From Nocardia carnea (GTDB lineage: Bacteria; Actinomycetota; Actinomycetes; Mycobacteriales; Mycobacteriaceae), in assembly GCF_029869215.1 (NCBI RefSeq), contig NZ_JARWPM010000114.1:1-63359 (forward strand): a DNA stretch of 63,359 nt. The letters run 5' to 3'. Positions 43,685-52,848 of this stretch are shown piece after piece (the first letter of the stretch is position 1; each line of letters begins with the position of its first letter). The notes beneath the pieces are model-generated. The model saw nothing but the letters and a program-made list of their open reading frames with translations, had not been told where the DNA came from and made no database searches. The position numbers were made by a program, and so were the translations under genes.

Positions 43685-44578
43685 ATGACATCGAATACCG
43701 GCGCACACCAGGGCGCCTCGGCAGACGCGGTCGAACATCACTACGACATCGGGACCGACTTCTACCGGCTGTGGCTCGACTCGGACCTGACCTACTCGTG
43801 CGCCCTGTGGGCCGACGGCGACGACCTCGATCGCGCGCAGCAGCGCAAACTCGACTACCTGATCGAACAGGCCGGACTCACCGGCCCGGAGCGGATCCTC
43901 GATATCGGCTGCGGCTGGGGCAGCCTGATGCGGGCGATCACCGCCCGGCATCCACAGACACGGGTCACCGGGCTGACGCTCAGTCGCGACCAGTACCGCC
44001 ATATCCACGCCCAGGCCTGGGACCGCATCGATGTGCGGCTGGAACATTGGCAGGATCATCGGCCCGACGCCCCCTACGACGCCCTCTTCTGCATCGGAGC
44101 GCTCGAGCATTTCGTGCGGTTCGGCCTGTCGCGCCGCGAACGCACCGCCACCTACCGGTCTTTCTTCACCTACTGCCACTCTGTATTACGTCCCGGCGGC
44201 GGCTTGGTGGTCCAGACGATCGGCAAAGGCAACCGTCCGCTCGACCAGAACTCGATCACCGATGTGCAGTTCCTGGCCGACGAGATCTTCCCGGAATCGG
44301 ATCCACCGCGGCTCGCCGAACTCGCCCACGCATCGGAGAAGCTGTTCGAAATCCGCTCGGTGGTCAACGACCGCCACGACTACGCGACCACCTGCGCGGA
44401 ATGGCTACAGCGGCTCCGGGCCCGGCGCACCGAGGCGGAGAAGCTGGCCGGAACACGGGTCGTCGAGGCCTACGAACGGTATCTGGAGGCGTCCATCCGG
44501 CAGTTCGAACGGCAGCACCTGGTGCTGTATCGCATCGCGCTGCGCACAGTGGACGGTACCGAGGCGGGGTCCGAATAG
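43685..44578 (+). CDS. Cyclopropane-fatty-acyl-phospholipid-synthase-family methyltransferase
   Basis: 297 aa. N-terminal AVEHHYDIGTDFYRLWLDSDLTYSCALW is the CFA/mycolic-acid cyclopropane synthase signature. SAM motif RILDIGCGWGSLMRAI (~70-85), LTLSRDQYRHI, FCIGALEHF. The usual long N-terminal CFA domain is absent, as in the mycobacterial CmaA/PcaA group. It methylates an unsaturated acyl chain or another acceptor. ATG 43685 follows GGAGG by 5 bp. Convergent with a PhyH-like gene. Confidence 0.87.
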   Translation: MTSNTGAHQGASADAVEHHYDIGTDFYRLWLDSDLTYSCALWADGDDLDRAQQRKLDYLIEQAGLTGPERILDIGCGWGSLMRAITARHPQTRVTGLTLSRDQYRHIHAQAWDRIDVRLEHWQDHRPDAPYDALFCIGALEHFVRFGLSRRERTATYRSFFTYCHSVLRPGGGLVVQTIGKGNRPLDQNSITDVQFLADEIFPESDPPRLAELAHASEKLFEIRSVVNDRHDYATTCAEWLQRLRARRTEAEKLAGTRVVEAYERYLEASIRQFERQHLVLYRIALRTVDGTEAGSE

Positions 44579-44583
44579 ACCGG

Positions 44584-45459
44584 TTACGCCGGTGGGTCGA
44601 GCAGCCGTTTGGGGTGCATCCCGTCGACCGCACCCATGAACGGCGGGTGGATGCTGTACCCCAGCATCCGCCGGATGTTCTCCGATACCGCCCGCGCGGT
44701 ATCCCGGCTGGTGGCCAGAGTGTAGGCCTCTTGCGGCCGCAACCAGGGTTCGCAGTACTGCACGGTCACCCCCAGGCGGGCGCCGGTACTGCGATTCGCA
44801 CCGCCGCCGTGCCAGAGCGTTCCGAGGTAGAACGCACAGGATCCGGCCGGCATCCGCACCACCGTCCGGACGTCGGCGGCGGCGGGACCGCGCTCGGCAC
44901 CCCAGCGATGACTGCCCGGCAACACCACCGTGCCGCCGTTGATCTCGGTGAACTCATCGATCGCCCACATCGTGGCGGCGCTCAACGGTGGCCGGGGGCG
45001 CGGGATCGGATAGAAACCGTCGTCGTGGTGCAGTAACTGCGCGTTCTCACCGGGAAGGATATCGATGGCCTGCAATTGCGAAAGAAGATAATTCGGCAGG
45101 AACAACCGATCGAGCAGCGCCAGCACCCGGGGATGTTCGACGAGCGCGTCGCAAGCGCGAGTTTTTTCGAGCAGGTTGTAGGCCCGCCGGGTCCGCTGCC
45201 CCTCGAAGGTATTACGGCCGGAACGGTCGAGGAACGGGGTGAGCGCGCCCCGGAGCTGTTCGCATTCGTCGAGGGTGAGCAGGTTCTCCCAGACGACATA
45301 GCCGTCGCGTTCGAGAGCTGCCAGATCGGCGGCGACCATTGCCGGATCGACCGCGTCCGAGCCGGCCGTGGTCGCCGGATGACGGCGCGCCAGATCGCCG
45401 CGCAGATCGTCCAGAGAGGTGATGACATCGACCGGTGGCGGAGATTGTGCAGGATCCAC
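44584..45459 (-). CDS. Phytanoyl-CoA dioxygenase (PhyH)-family oxygenase
   Basis: 291 aa. Fe(II)/2-oxoglutarate oxygenase: iron ligands His145 and Asp147 (LLHHDDG) and distal His217 (LGTLWHGGG), with Arg228 as likely 2-oxoglutarate anchor. ERDGYVVWENLLTLDECEQLR and GSHRWGAER fit the family. It hydroxylates an unknown substrate; convergent neighbour makes methylated/cyclopropane lipids, but the link is weak. GTG 45459 has GGAGGAG upstream. Confidence 0.88.
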   Translation of the reverse strand: MDPAQSPPPVDVITSLDDLRGDLARRHPATTAGSDAVDPAMVAADLAALERDGYVVWENLLTLDECEQLRGALTPFLDRSGRNTFEGQRTRRAYNLLEKTRACDALVEHPRVLALLDRLFLPNYLLSQLQAIDILPGENAQLLHHDDGFYPIPRPRPPLSAATMWAIDEFTEINGGTVVLPGSHRWGAERGPAAADVRTVVRMPAGSCAFYLGTLWHGGGANRSTGARLGVTVQYCEPWLRPQEAYTLATSRDTARAVSENIRRMLGYSIHPPFMGAVDGMHPKRLLDPPA

Positions 45460-45889
45460 GAGTGCTCCTCCAACGATTCGGTACTATCGACCGGCCACAC
45501 CCAATTATGTTGTCGCTCTTGTATTTCTGCAACACTTCGCGACCCGTCCACCGCCGTCTCGTACCACCGGAACCTATGCCGGACAGCGCATCTCGCCGCG
45601 TGTCGTGTTTTCGCAGCGCACATACCCAACGGCGTCGGCTCCACCACCTGCGTTGTTTCCGGGTCTCGAACCTCGAAACGGACTGAACCTTGCGTTGCCT
45701 GGCGAGCGGCCCCATATTCATGAGCTCCATCAACCTGGTCAGAACGCCGGGGCGTCCGGTGTGAAACGACGGTGCTCAGCCGGCCGGTGGTAGCGGCACG
45801 ATCTGCAGTCCGTCGACGAAGGTGTCGAAATCGGCCGGAGACCATCATCCCCGACGTCGAACGCCCCTGAACCGGAGAACGTCGCCCGG
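45460..45889. other. 430 bp without a supported gene
   Basis: No frame on either strand has a good start and domain. A short minus-strand tail (FDTFVDGLQIVPLPPAG then stop, about 45780-45840) hints at a decayed gene end, too short to assign. Confidence 0.4.
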
Positions 45890-46516
45890 TCATGCGGTCC
45901 GGTCTCCCGGTGCATCGACAGGGGTTGTCTGCGCGGCCGGCACCCTGCGCGGCGTCTCGTCCGCGGCGACTATCCGCCGGCGGCCGCCCGGCGCCTGCCG
46001 CATGGCCCCACGGAGCCCGTCCAGCGCGGTCAGGAACGGATTGTGGACTGCTTGCCACTCCGGTGAGCCCGCACCGGCGCGCTCGACTACGACAGGCCGG
46101 GCGATCAGCATCTCGCGGATATCGCGCAGCCGCCGGTAGACCTCCCATGCGCTGTCGCTGACCGGCTCCGGTGCGATGAGCTCGAGTTCGTAGATGGTGG
46201 CGACGAGATCGTGCGAACGGAAGGCGGCGGTGGCCTCGGCCCGGCCCAGCGGGGTCGGGCCTTCGATCGCGAGGGCCTGCAGGGCGGTATCGGTCTGGGT
46301 CAGCGCGGTCAACGTTTTCACGTACACCTGCCGCCGGGTCTCCTCGAGACGGCCCACTCGCTCCCGCCGCGCGCGCAAGGTCTCGACCATCATTGTGGAG
46401 CCCGCCCCGAGAAGCGCCCCACCCAACGTTCCGGCCACCGCCAGCCACTCCAGTGCCACACCGTTTACTGTAGTCAGGGCAACGGCTTTCGTGTCCAACG
46501 CGACGGTCACGCCCAA
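45890..46516 (-). CDS. Membrane-anchored protein of unknown function
   Basis: 208 aa from TTG 46516, or 189 aa from GTG 46458. One hydrophobic N-terminal helix (LEWLAVAGTLGGALLGAGSTMMVE), then a helical cytoplasmic domain (RRERVGRLEETRRQVYVKTLTALTQTDTALQAL; YELELIAPEPVSDSAWEVYRRLRDIREML). This arrangement is common in Nocardia and Streptomyces proteins of unknown role. Start uncertain. Confidence 0.6.
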   Translation of the reverse strand: MGVTVALDTKAVALTTVNGVALEWLAVAGTLGGALLGAGSTMMVETLRARRERVGRLEETRRQVYVKTLTALTQTDTALQALAIEGPTPLGRAEATAAFRSHDLVATIYELELIAPEPVSDSAWEVYRRLRDIREMLIARPVVVERAGAGSPEWQAVHNPFLTALDGLRGAMRQAPGGRRRIVAADETPRRVPAAQTTPVDAPGDRTA

Positions 46517-46612
46517 GCCCGGGGCCGCGCCGGCCTTCTGCCGGGGACCCCGGACAACCGGGAATTTCCGCCTTTGTGCCCGGAATTCGGGCCACTGGCC
46601 TACGCGGTAGCT

Positions 46613-47410
46613 CTAGCGTCCGACCGTGTCGCGGATGGCGGCGGCGACGGCGGGCGAATCCTTACGCAGGATCTTGGAATGGTTGCTGGCCACCTTCGCG
46701 CTGATCGTGACATTCGGGTTGTGCGCGAGGATCGGGTCGAGCACGGCCCGGCCCGATTCCATCTCGCCCTTCTCACTGCCGAGGCTGTCTCCGGTGGCCA
46801 GGACGAAACGCACGGGACGGGTCGCTCGTTCGAGCACCGGTGCGCTGGCGGCGGCGATCTCGTTGAGTTCGATATTGCACTCGGCATGCTCGGCGGCACT
46901 CATCCGCGCGGCCATTCCGAACGGGCGGGCCAGCGGCAACAGGAACCGCATCTTGTGGAACAGCTTGCGGATTCGCTCGGCGCCTTCTTCCCCGGTCAGG
47001 CCGATGGGAAAGGCGTCCACCGTCACCACGCCGAGGACGCGGTCCGGGAAGCGGTCGGCCCAGTGCCAGCTCAGCACCCCGCCGTAGGACCAGCCCACCA
47101 GGACGACCGGCCCGTTCACGCCTCTGGCCGCGAGCACGGCATCGATATCGCGCAGGCACGCCTCGAAGGAGTAGTCGGCGGATTGCTTCGATTTGCCGCG
47201 GGCTCGTTCGTCGAAGGTGATGTGACGGTAGCCGGGACCCAGGTCGGCGATCACGCGCTTCCAGTGCGACCGGTCGGCGTAGGCGCCGTTGAGGTAGACA
47301 ATCGTCTGGCCTGCGCCACCGGTGTCGGTGACTGCCAGTGCGGTGTCGTCGACCGGCACCATGCCGGTCCAGGTGGTGATGTTCGATTCGGTGCTCGTTG
47401 CGTTGCTCAT
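46613..47410 (-). CDS. Alpha/beta-fold hydrolase
   Basis: 265 aa. Oxyanion region IVYLNGAYADRSHW, nucleophile elbow GWSYGG (Ser108), acidic residue candidates in the GVVTVDAF and ATGDSLG strands, and catalytic His in SNHSKILRKDSP. Substrate unknown. It lies 52 bp behind the LysR gene on the same strand, possibly as its cotranscribed partner. Confidence 0.87.
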   Translation of the reverse strand: MSNATSTESNITTWTGMVPVDDTALAVTDTGGAGQTIVYLNGAYADRSHWKRVIADLGPGYRHITFDERARGKSKQSADYSFEACLRDIDAVLAARGVNGPVVLVGWSYGGVLSWHWADRFPDRVLGVVTVDAFPIGLTGEEGAERIRKLFHKMRFLLPLARPFGMAARMSAAEHAECNIELNEIAAASAPVLERATRPVRFVLATGDSLGSEKGEMESGRAVLDPILAHNPNVTISAKVASNHSKILRKDSPAVAAAIRDTVGR

Positions 47411-47462
47411 GGGAATACAGTCGCCGCAGCGGCTGATATCGGCCTGACACCGACCTGATACG

Positions 47463-48404
47463 TCACCTGACAGTTTCGGCGGCTTGGGCTCGGCCGCCGC
47501 GCCGCCGGTCCGGCCGCCCTTCGTACGGTCGCAGGTATTCGTGCAGGATCTCGAGAAACCTCCGGCCGGTCGGCGGCGGGTCGGCGGGTAACCAGGCGGC
47601 TGCCATCGGGACGGCCGGGGCGCCGGGCACCTCGCGGAACACCACGCCGGGCCGCGTCGCGCGGGCTACCCCGCGGGTGACGAAGCCGATACCGGCGCCC
47701 GCCGCCACCAATCCGGCCAAGGTCGTCACCGGTGTGGCCTCCTGGACAACGCGCGGTTCGGCACCGGCGGCGTGGAAGCATGCGATGAGCTTGTCGAACA
47801 GCACCGGTCCCACCGCGCGGGGTGCGGTGAGCAGCGGTTCGCCGGCCAGCTCGGAGAAGGTGATCCTCGGCTGCCCGGCGAGCCGGTGACCGGCCGGTAC
47901 CGCGAGCACGAGTTGTTCCGGCGGCAGCGGCGCGGTGCGCAGGTGCGGACGTTCCAGCGGCGGGTGCAGGACGCCGAGATCGATATCGTCGCGAACCAGC
48001 GCTTCTTCCACGGCGGGAGAGTTCATTTCGGCCAGATCGACCGCTACCTCGGGGTATTCGCTGCGGAATGCCTGCACTGCCTGCGGTAGCGCGGTGTAGG
48101 AGGCCACGACGGTGAAGCCGAGGCGAAGACCGCCGTGTAATCCGCGTTCGGCGCGCTGGGCCACATCGACGGCGCGTTTCCCGTGGGCGAGGGTTGCCCG
48201 CGCCGGGGCGAGGAACGCTGCGCCGGCGGCGGTGAGGCGGACGCCGCGGCGGTTGCGGTCGAGGAGGGTGGCGCCGACCTCGCGTTCGAGGGTCCGGATG
48301 CGCTGGCTCAACGCGGGCTGACTCAGATGCAGTTCGGCGGCCGCCCGGGCGAAGTGCAGGGTTTGTGCTACGTGCAGAAAGCATTCGACCGATCGCAGAT
48401 CCAC
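47463..48404 (-). CDS. LysR-family transcriptional regulator
   Basis: 313 aa. N-terminal HTH (VDLRSVECFLHVAQTLHFARAAAELHLSQPALSQRIRTLEREVGATLLDR) and two-lobe effector-binding domain (LRLGFTVVASYTALP..AGAGIGFVTRGVA). GTG 48404 starts the typical LysR N-terminus; the frame continues upstream but is unlike the family. Divergent from the lipoprotein gene over a T-N11-A site. Confidence 0.9.
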   Translation of the reverse strand: MDLRSVECFLHVAQTLHFARAAAELHLSQPALSQRIRTLEREVGATLLDRNRRGVRLTAAGAAFLAPARATLAHGKRAVDVAQRAERGLHGGLRLGFTVVASYTALPQAVQAFRSEYPEVAVDLAEMNSPAVEEALVRDDIDLGVLHPPLERPHLRTAPLPPEQLVLAVPAGHRLAGQPRITFSELAGEPLLTAPRAVGPVLFDKLIACFHAAGAEPRVVQEATPVTTLAGLVAAGAGIGFVTRGVARATRPGVVFREVPGAPAVPMAAAWLPADPPPTGRRFLEILHEYLRPYEGRPDRRRGGRAQAAETVR

Positions 48405-48407
48405 GCT

Positions 48408-48428
48408 GTGATCGTATTCCGTTATCAC
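48408..48428. promoter_or_regulatory. LysR-type binding site
   Basis: GTGAT-N11-ATCAC, a T-N11-A motif with 5-bp arms, just upstream of the lysR start and about 54 bp before the divergent lipoprotein gene. Fits autoregulation and control of the neighbour. Confidence 0.5.
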
Positions 48429-48481
48429 AGGCGCCGATATACCGATTGATCGGCGATCACCCGTGGCCCGAAACTGGACCC

Positions 48482-49795
48482 ATGACCGGAACAAGAATGA
48501 TCTCGGCCTGCCTGGCGGTCGCGTTTCTCACCGCTTGCGGGGCGCAGGACCGGGACAGCGAGCCGGCGATCGAACGTATCGTCACGATTTCCGACGGCGA
48601 CTATCTGGCGAGCACCTACGCCGACGGAATCCTCGCACCGGCCGCGGCGGGCCACCGCGACCTGCTCAGCACGATTCGCGTGCACGGCGACGAGGTGGAA
48701 ACCGAGCAGCTGGAAGTCTCCAATTCGGTGACCGCGGCACCCGAAGTGCTCGCCCTCTCCCCCGACGGCGGCACCGCCTTCGTCACCGAACGGCTGCGGC
48801 CGCGCCGGCCCGGGGATACCCGGGCCCAGCAACTCGCCCCGGGAGATCGTCTCTTCGCCGTGACGATCCCGGCGTCCGGCGCCCCCACCACCACCGATAC
48901 CGTCACCATCGCGCCCTCGCCGGAGGCTCTGGCGATACATCCGCGGGGCACACATATCGCGGTGGTCTCCAACACCCCGGAAGCCGCACTGCTGCAAGTG
49001 ATTCCGTGGACGGCCGCGGGGTTCGGGGAACCGGTGCGTTACGACCTGGCGGCTCTGGGCATCACCGGCACCGCGGCCGGGCCACGCGGCGGAGTCCTCG
49101 CCACCAATGTGCAGTGGCATCCGAGCGGCCGGGCGCTGGCGGTGAACATCACCACGCAGAACAGGGTGGCGTTCTTCGCCGTCGACACGGCGGCCGCGGC
49201 CGTGCGCCCGTGGGGTGCGCCGGTCGAGACGGGGGCCGACCCCTTCGTCGGGCGGTTCACACCGGACGGCAGGTACTACGTGACCTCGGACTGGGGCCGC
49301 AACCTGAACAGCACCGACCTCGCCGAACGGATACCGCTCACCCGATCGAAGGTCGGGGTGATCCGGCTCGGTGAACTCGATACCGCCGCGCGACACCAGG
49401 TCACCGCGGCGGTCGAATCGGACAAATCCGCGGAGGGATTGGCGATCAGCCCCGACGGCCGGTACATCGCCACCGTGAACATGCGCGGTACCGCGCTGCC
49501 CGCCGACAGCGCGGGCTACGACGACACCGCGTCGGTGAGCCTGCTGCGCTTGGACGCCGGCACCGGTTCGCTGACGAAGATCGGCGACTATCCGCTCGAC
49601 GGTGTTCTCCCCGAAGGCGGAACCTTCGATCCCACCGGGGCGTACTTCCTGGCCACCGTTTTCCAGGGTCGCGGCGGCGGCGCACCGGGGCCGGGTGTGC
49701 AGATCTTCCGGGTCGGCCCGGCCGAATCGCCCGGACTCACCCCGGTACAACGCATTCCCCTGCCACACGGTGTGCACCACGTCGCCGTCGGATAG
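48482..49795 (+). CDS. Beta-propeller lipoprotein
   Basis: 437 aa. Signal peptide with lipobox FLTAC (Cys19). The mature part is a seven-bladed-type propeller of lactonase/YncE character (LALSPDGGTAFVTERL, GLAISPDGRYIATVNMRG, GTFDPTGAYFLATVF, HHVAVG). It could bind or hydrolyse a lactone or act in redox chemistry at the cell surface; no catalytic residues can be assigned. ATG 48482. Likely controlled by the divergent LysR. Confidence 0.8.
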   Translation: MTGTRMISACLAVAFLTACGAQDRDSEPAIERIVTISDGDYLASTYADGILAPAAAGHRDLLSTIRVHGDEVETEQLEVSNSVTAAPEVLALSPDGGTAFVTERLRPRRPGDTRAQQLAPGDRLFAVTIPASGAPTTTDTVTIAPSPEALAIHPRGTHIAVVSNTPEAALLQVIPWTAAGFGEPVRYDLAALGITGTAAGPRGGVLATNVQWHPSGRALAVNITTQNRVAFFAVDTAAAAVRPWGAPVETGADPFVGRFTPDGRYYVTSDWGRNLNSTDLAERIPLTRSKVGVIRLGELDTAARHQVTAAVESDKSAEGLAISPDGRYIATVNMRGTALPADSAGYDDTASVSLLRLDAGTGSLTKIGDYPLDGVLPEGGTFDPTGAYFLATVFQGRGGGAPGPGVQIFRVGPAESPGLTPVQRIPLPHGVHHVAVG

Positions 49796-49889
49796 CGGCC
49801 ACCGAACCGGGACCCATTCCGCCGCGCGCCCTTACGCTCGACTGGTGCCAGGATCCAGGGAAGTTCCGGGCCCGCCGCGGGAGGTCGAG

Positions 49890-50330
49890 TTGACCACCCC
49901 TTGGGCGGCGCGCACGGAGAGGTTGTTCGCCGCGCTGCTGATCGTCACCGGTCCGGCGATGGTCGGTATCGCGGCCGGGAGCGGGGAAGCCCGGTGGGCG
50001 GTTCCGCTCACCGCGCTCGCCGCGCTGTTGCTGCTGTTCATCGGCCTCGCGGCGTGGTTCAGCCCGGCGCAGCGTCTCGACGACACCGCGGCCCTGCACG
50101 CCTCGGGCATCGCGGCGCGCGCCGAACTGATCGCCGCCGCGGAAGTCGGTGACGAGGATACGGTCTACCTGCTCACCTTGCGTCTTCGCGCGCCGGGCAC
50201 CGAGCCGGTCGAGGTCACCCACCGGTGCCGGAAGGAGATCTGCCGGCGGCTGGGTGAACACGGACCACCCGGCGAACTCGCCGCCCTCCTCGATCCGGAA
50301 GCCCGCACCTGGGCGATCACGCACCGCTGA
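49890..50330 (+). CDS. Two-helix membrane protein of unknown function
   Basis: 146 aa from TTG 49890, which follows GGGAGG by 5 bp; an in-frame GTG at 49845 is possible. Two membrane helices (LFAALLIVTGPAMVGIAAG and VPLTALAALLLLFIGLAAWF), then a soluble domain (AEVGDEDTVYLLTLRLRAPGTEPVEVTH) resembling small actinobacterial DUF3592-type proteins. It is 9 bp upstream of the MFS gene, so probably cotranscribed. Confidence 0.65.
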   Translation: MTTPWAARTERLFAALLIVTGPAMVGIAAGSGEARWAVPLTALAALLLLFIGLAAWFSPAQRLDDTAALHASGIAARAELIAAAEVGDEDTVYLLTLRLRAPGTEPVEVTHRCRKEICRRLGEHGPPGELAALLDPEARTWAITHR

Positions 50331-50339
50331 GGAGACGAG

Positions 50340-51569
50340 ATGTTCGCACCGTACCGCTGGTATACGGCCGCTTCGGGTCTGTTCCTGCTGAACGGGCTCG
50401 GTTACGCGGCACTGGCATCGAGACTGCCCGAACTGCAGTCGGCCTACGGATTGAGCGACGCACAGCTGGGATTCGCCCGGACGGGATTCGTCGTCGGACT
50501 CACGGCAACCATGTTCGTCGCCCCCGGACTGGTCCGGCGGGCGGCGGCCCGGCGCGCCGCCCCGATCGCCGCCGGAATCTATCTGCTCGGGATCGGGGTG
50601 GCCGGTGCGGGCACCGGATTGTGGTCGATGGTGGGCTTGATCGCGGGCGCGGCGAATGCCCTGCTCGATATCGGGCAGAACGTGATCGCGGTGCAGCTGG
50701 AGAAGGTTCGTATGGATGCCGCGCCGCATACCCGCCCCAACGGCCTGTTGTCGCCGATGGAGGGTTTTCAGGCGATCGGCGGTGTCCTCGGGGCCGCGTT
50801 CGGGACCGCGACCGCCGGGCGGGTCGAATTGGCACCTGCTTTCGCGGTGGTGGCGTCCGTGGGAGCGATCGCGACGGTGATCGTCTTCGTCCTGCTGCGG
50901 ACGTTCGATCCCGGAGCCGGCCCGGCGGGTATCACTGCAGCCACGAAGACCGCTTCGTCCGGCAGCCCGCTGAGCCGGCTGCGCGCGGCCTATCCACCGC
51001 GATTGCGCAGGCTGACCGTGCTGAGCTTCTCGGCTCTGCTGCTCGAAGGAACGCTCATGAACTGGATCGCCGTCGTGGTGGTGGGCTCCGGTGGCTCCCT
51101 GACCGCGGCGAGTCTTTCCCTGACGGTTTTCGCGGGCGCGATCTGCGTGGGCCGGCTCGGCTACGGTCCGGTGAGCCGATGGGCGGATCGTGTGGTGGCG
51201 GTCCGGATATCCGGGGTTCTGGTGCTGACCGGAATCGCCACCCTGGTCCTCTTCCCCGGTGCCACTTCCACCGCGCTCACCCTGCTCGCCGCCGCCACGG
51301 CGGGGCTCGGCTTGGCGAACCTGCACCCGTTCTGTACGGCCACCGTGGGCCACGCCGCGCCCGCCGGAACCGAGGAAATCGCCTTGGGCCGGCTCAACCG
51401 GATCGCGTACGCGGGTATCGCCTTGGAAGGGGTACTGGTGGCGGCACTGACCAGTTCGGTCGGCCTCGACGCGGCCATCGGGATCCTGGGGCTCCTGGCC
51501 CTGTTGTTCGTTTTCGGGGCGCGCCAATTCGCCACCGAGCCGGACCGGGTCGCCGCACCGCACGGGTGA
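50340..51569 (+). CDS. MFS transporter
   Basis: 409 aa, about twelve membrane helices. The N-terminus (ASRLPELQSAYGLSDAQLGFARTGFVVGLTATMF) and the central loop match the FucP/YbjJ-like MFS group. Substrate unknown, probably a sugar or drug. ATG 50340 preceded by GGAGACGAG. Its 3' end is convergent with the acyltransferase gene. Confidence 0.88.
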   Translation: MFAPYRWYTAASGLFLLNGLGYAALASRLPELQSAYGLSDAQLGFARTGFVVGLTATMFVAPGLVRRAAARRAAPIAAGIYLLGIGVAGAGTGLWSMVGLIAGAANALLDIGQNVIAVQLEKVRMDAAPHTRPNGLLSPMEGFQAIGGVLGAAFGTATAGRVELAPAFAVVASVGAIATVIVFVLLRTFDPGAGPAGITAATKTASSGSPLSRLRAAYPPRLRRLTVLSFSALLLEGTLMNWIAVVVVGSGGSLTAASLSLTVFAGAICVGRLGYGPVSRWADRVVAVRISGVLVLTGIATLVLFPGATSTALTLLAAATAGLGLANLHPFCTATVGHAAPAGTEEIALGRLNRIAYAGIALEGVLVAALTSSVGLDAAIGILGLLALLFVFGARQFATEPDRVAAPHG

Positions 51570-51603
51570 CCATGCCCGCCCCCGGCTCCCGTCCGGCGCC
51601 GGC

Positions 51604-52848
51604 TCACCCGGCCGGCTTCTCCCGGGCCGCGGTGCGGCGACCGGCGAATCGGCGCATCAGCGGGGCATCGACCCAGTGGTAGATGGCCGCGGCCGCCACG
51701 GTGGACACCACCAGGCTCAGCCCGGCGAACCCCAGCCAGCCCCACGGCCCGTACTGCTTTCCGCCGATGAGGAAGCGGGTGATCAGCACCATGACCGGGA
51801 ATTGGATGAGGTAAAAGGCGAAGGAGATATTGCCCAGCCAGACCATTCGCGGAGCGGCGGTGAAGCCGCGGATACCCGCCAGGTCGCGGGCGGCCAGGGT
51901 GGCCACCACGGCCGTCATCGGCGCGAGCAGCAGCACCGACATTTTGTAGTTCGGTGGCACCGCCCACGTCGCGGCGTAGGCGATCGCCAGCGCGATCATC
52001 GGCGGCGCCAGCCGGAGATTGCGCCAGCGGCCCTCCAGTACCAGGCGGGCCGCGAGTACGCCGAGGAAGAATTCGGGCAGCCGGGAGAGCGGGAAGTTGT
52101 AGCTGAGCCAATAAGAAAGGGCCACCGGGATATCCGACTGCTCGAACCAGATCGGCGCGGCATGGATTTCGAAGTACGGCGAAACGTCGCCTGGCAGCAG
52201 CCGCGGCGCGAAGGTATTGGCGATCCCCTTCGGCCCGGGCAGCCACAGGTAGTACGCGGTGTGCAGCAATAGAATCGCCACCAGCAATCCCGTCAGCACC
52301 CACCACACCCGATCGCCCCGGATCCGGCGCACCAGTGGCAGCAGCAGCGGAAAGCTCAGGTAGAACAGTATTTCCGCGGCCAGCGACCAGGACGGCACAT
52401 TGAGCCCGCCGACCGTGGTCCACTTCGGCACCCAGGTGTGGATCAGCGCCAGGTTCGGCGCCCAGACCACCGGGCGCGTCAGCGGGACACTCGCCACCAG
52501 AATGAACGCGACGGCGGCGACCAGGTGGGTCGGATAGATCTTCAGCACCCGGCGCCAATAGAACCGCGGTACCGAACTCCCCGGCCGGAACGACCAGTAG
52601 ATGATGAACCCGGACAGGACGAAGAAGAAGGTCACTCCCGCGGCACCCAGCTGCATCGGCATCAGCTGATGAATCTGTCGGAACAACTCCGACTTCTGGA
52701 ACGGATACACCGGCAGGAACACCAGGGCGTGCAACAGGAATACCGCGAACGCCGCCCACCAGCGGGCGCCCGTCAGCGACGGCAACGCGGGCCGGACCGC
52801 CGCCGTATCGAGGAACTCCGGCGCGGGCCGGGCCGGCGCCAGGCTCAC
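51604..52848 (-). CDS. Acyltransferase-3 family membrane enzyme
   Basis: 414 aa, ten or more membrane helices. Conserved start: LTGARWWAAFAVFLLHALVFLPVY (Arg/His of the family's first helix) and GVTFFFVLSGFIIYWSF with the RxxR-type RFYWRRVLKIYPTH. OafA-like enzymes transfer acyl groups to cell-surface sugars or lipids. It overlaps the SGNH gene (GTGA), which often supplies the extracellular partner domain in this family. Confidence 0.9.
   Translation of the reverse strand: MSLAPARPAPEFLDTAAVRPALPSLTGARWWAAFAVFLLHALVFLPVYPFQKSELFRQIHQLMPMQLGAAGVTFFFVLSGFIIYWSFRPGSSVPRFYWRRVLKIYPTHLVAAVAFILVASVPLTRPVVWAPNLALIHTWVPKWTTVGGLNVPSWSLAAEILFYLSFPLLLPLVRRIRGDRVWWVLTGLLVAILLLHTAYYLWLPGPKGIANTFAPRLLPGDVSPYFEIHAAPIWFEQSDIPVALSYWLSYNFPLSRLPEFFLGVLAARLVLEGRWRNLRLAPPMIALAIAYAATWAVPPNYKMSVLLLAPMTAVVATLAARDLAGIRGFTAAPRMVWLGNISFAFYLIQFPVMVLITRFLIGGKQYGPWGWLGFAGLSLVVSTVAAAAIYHWVDAPLMRRFAGRRTAAREKPAG

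Noticed and set aside
45779..45845. Minus-strand tail FDTFVDGLQIVPLPPAG as a gene
   Set aside because: Too short and without a start; at most a relic.
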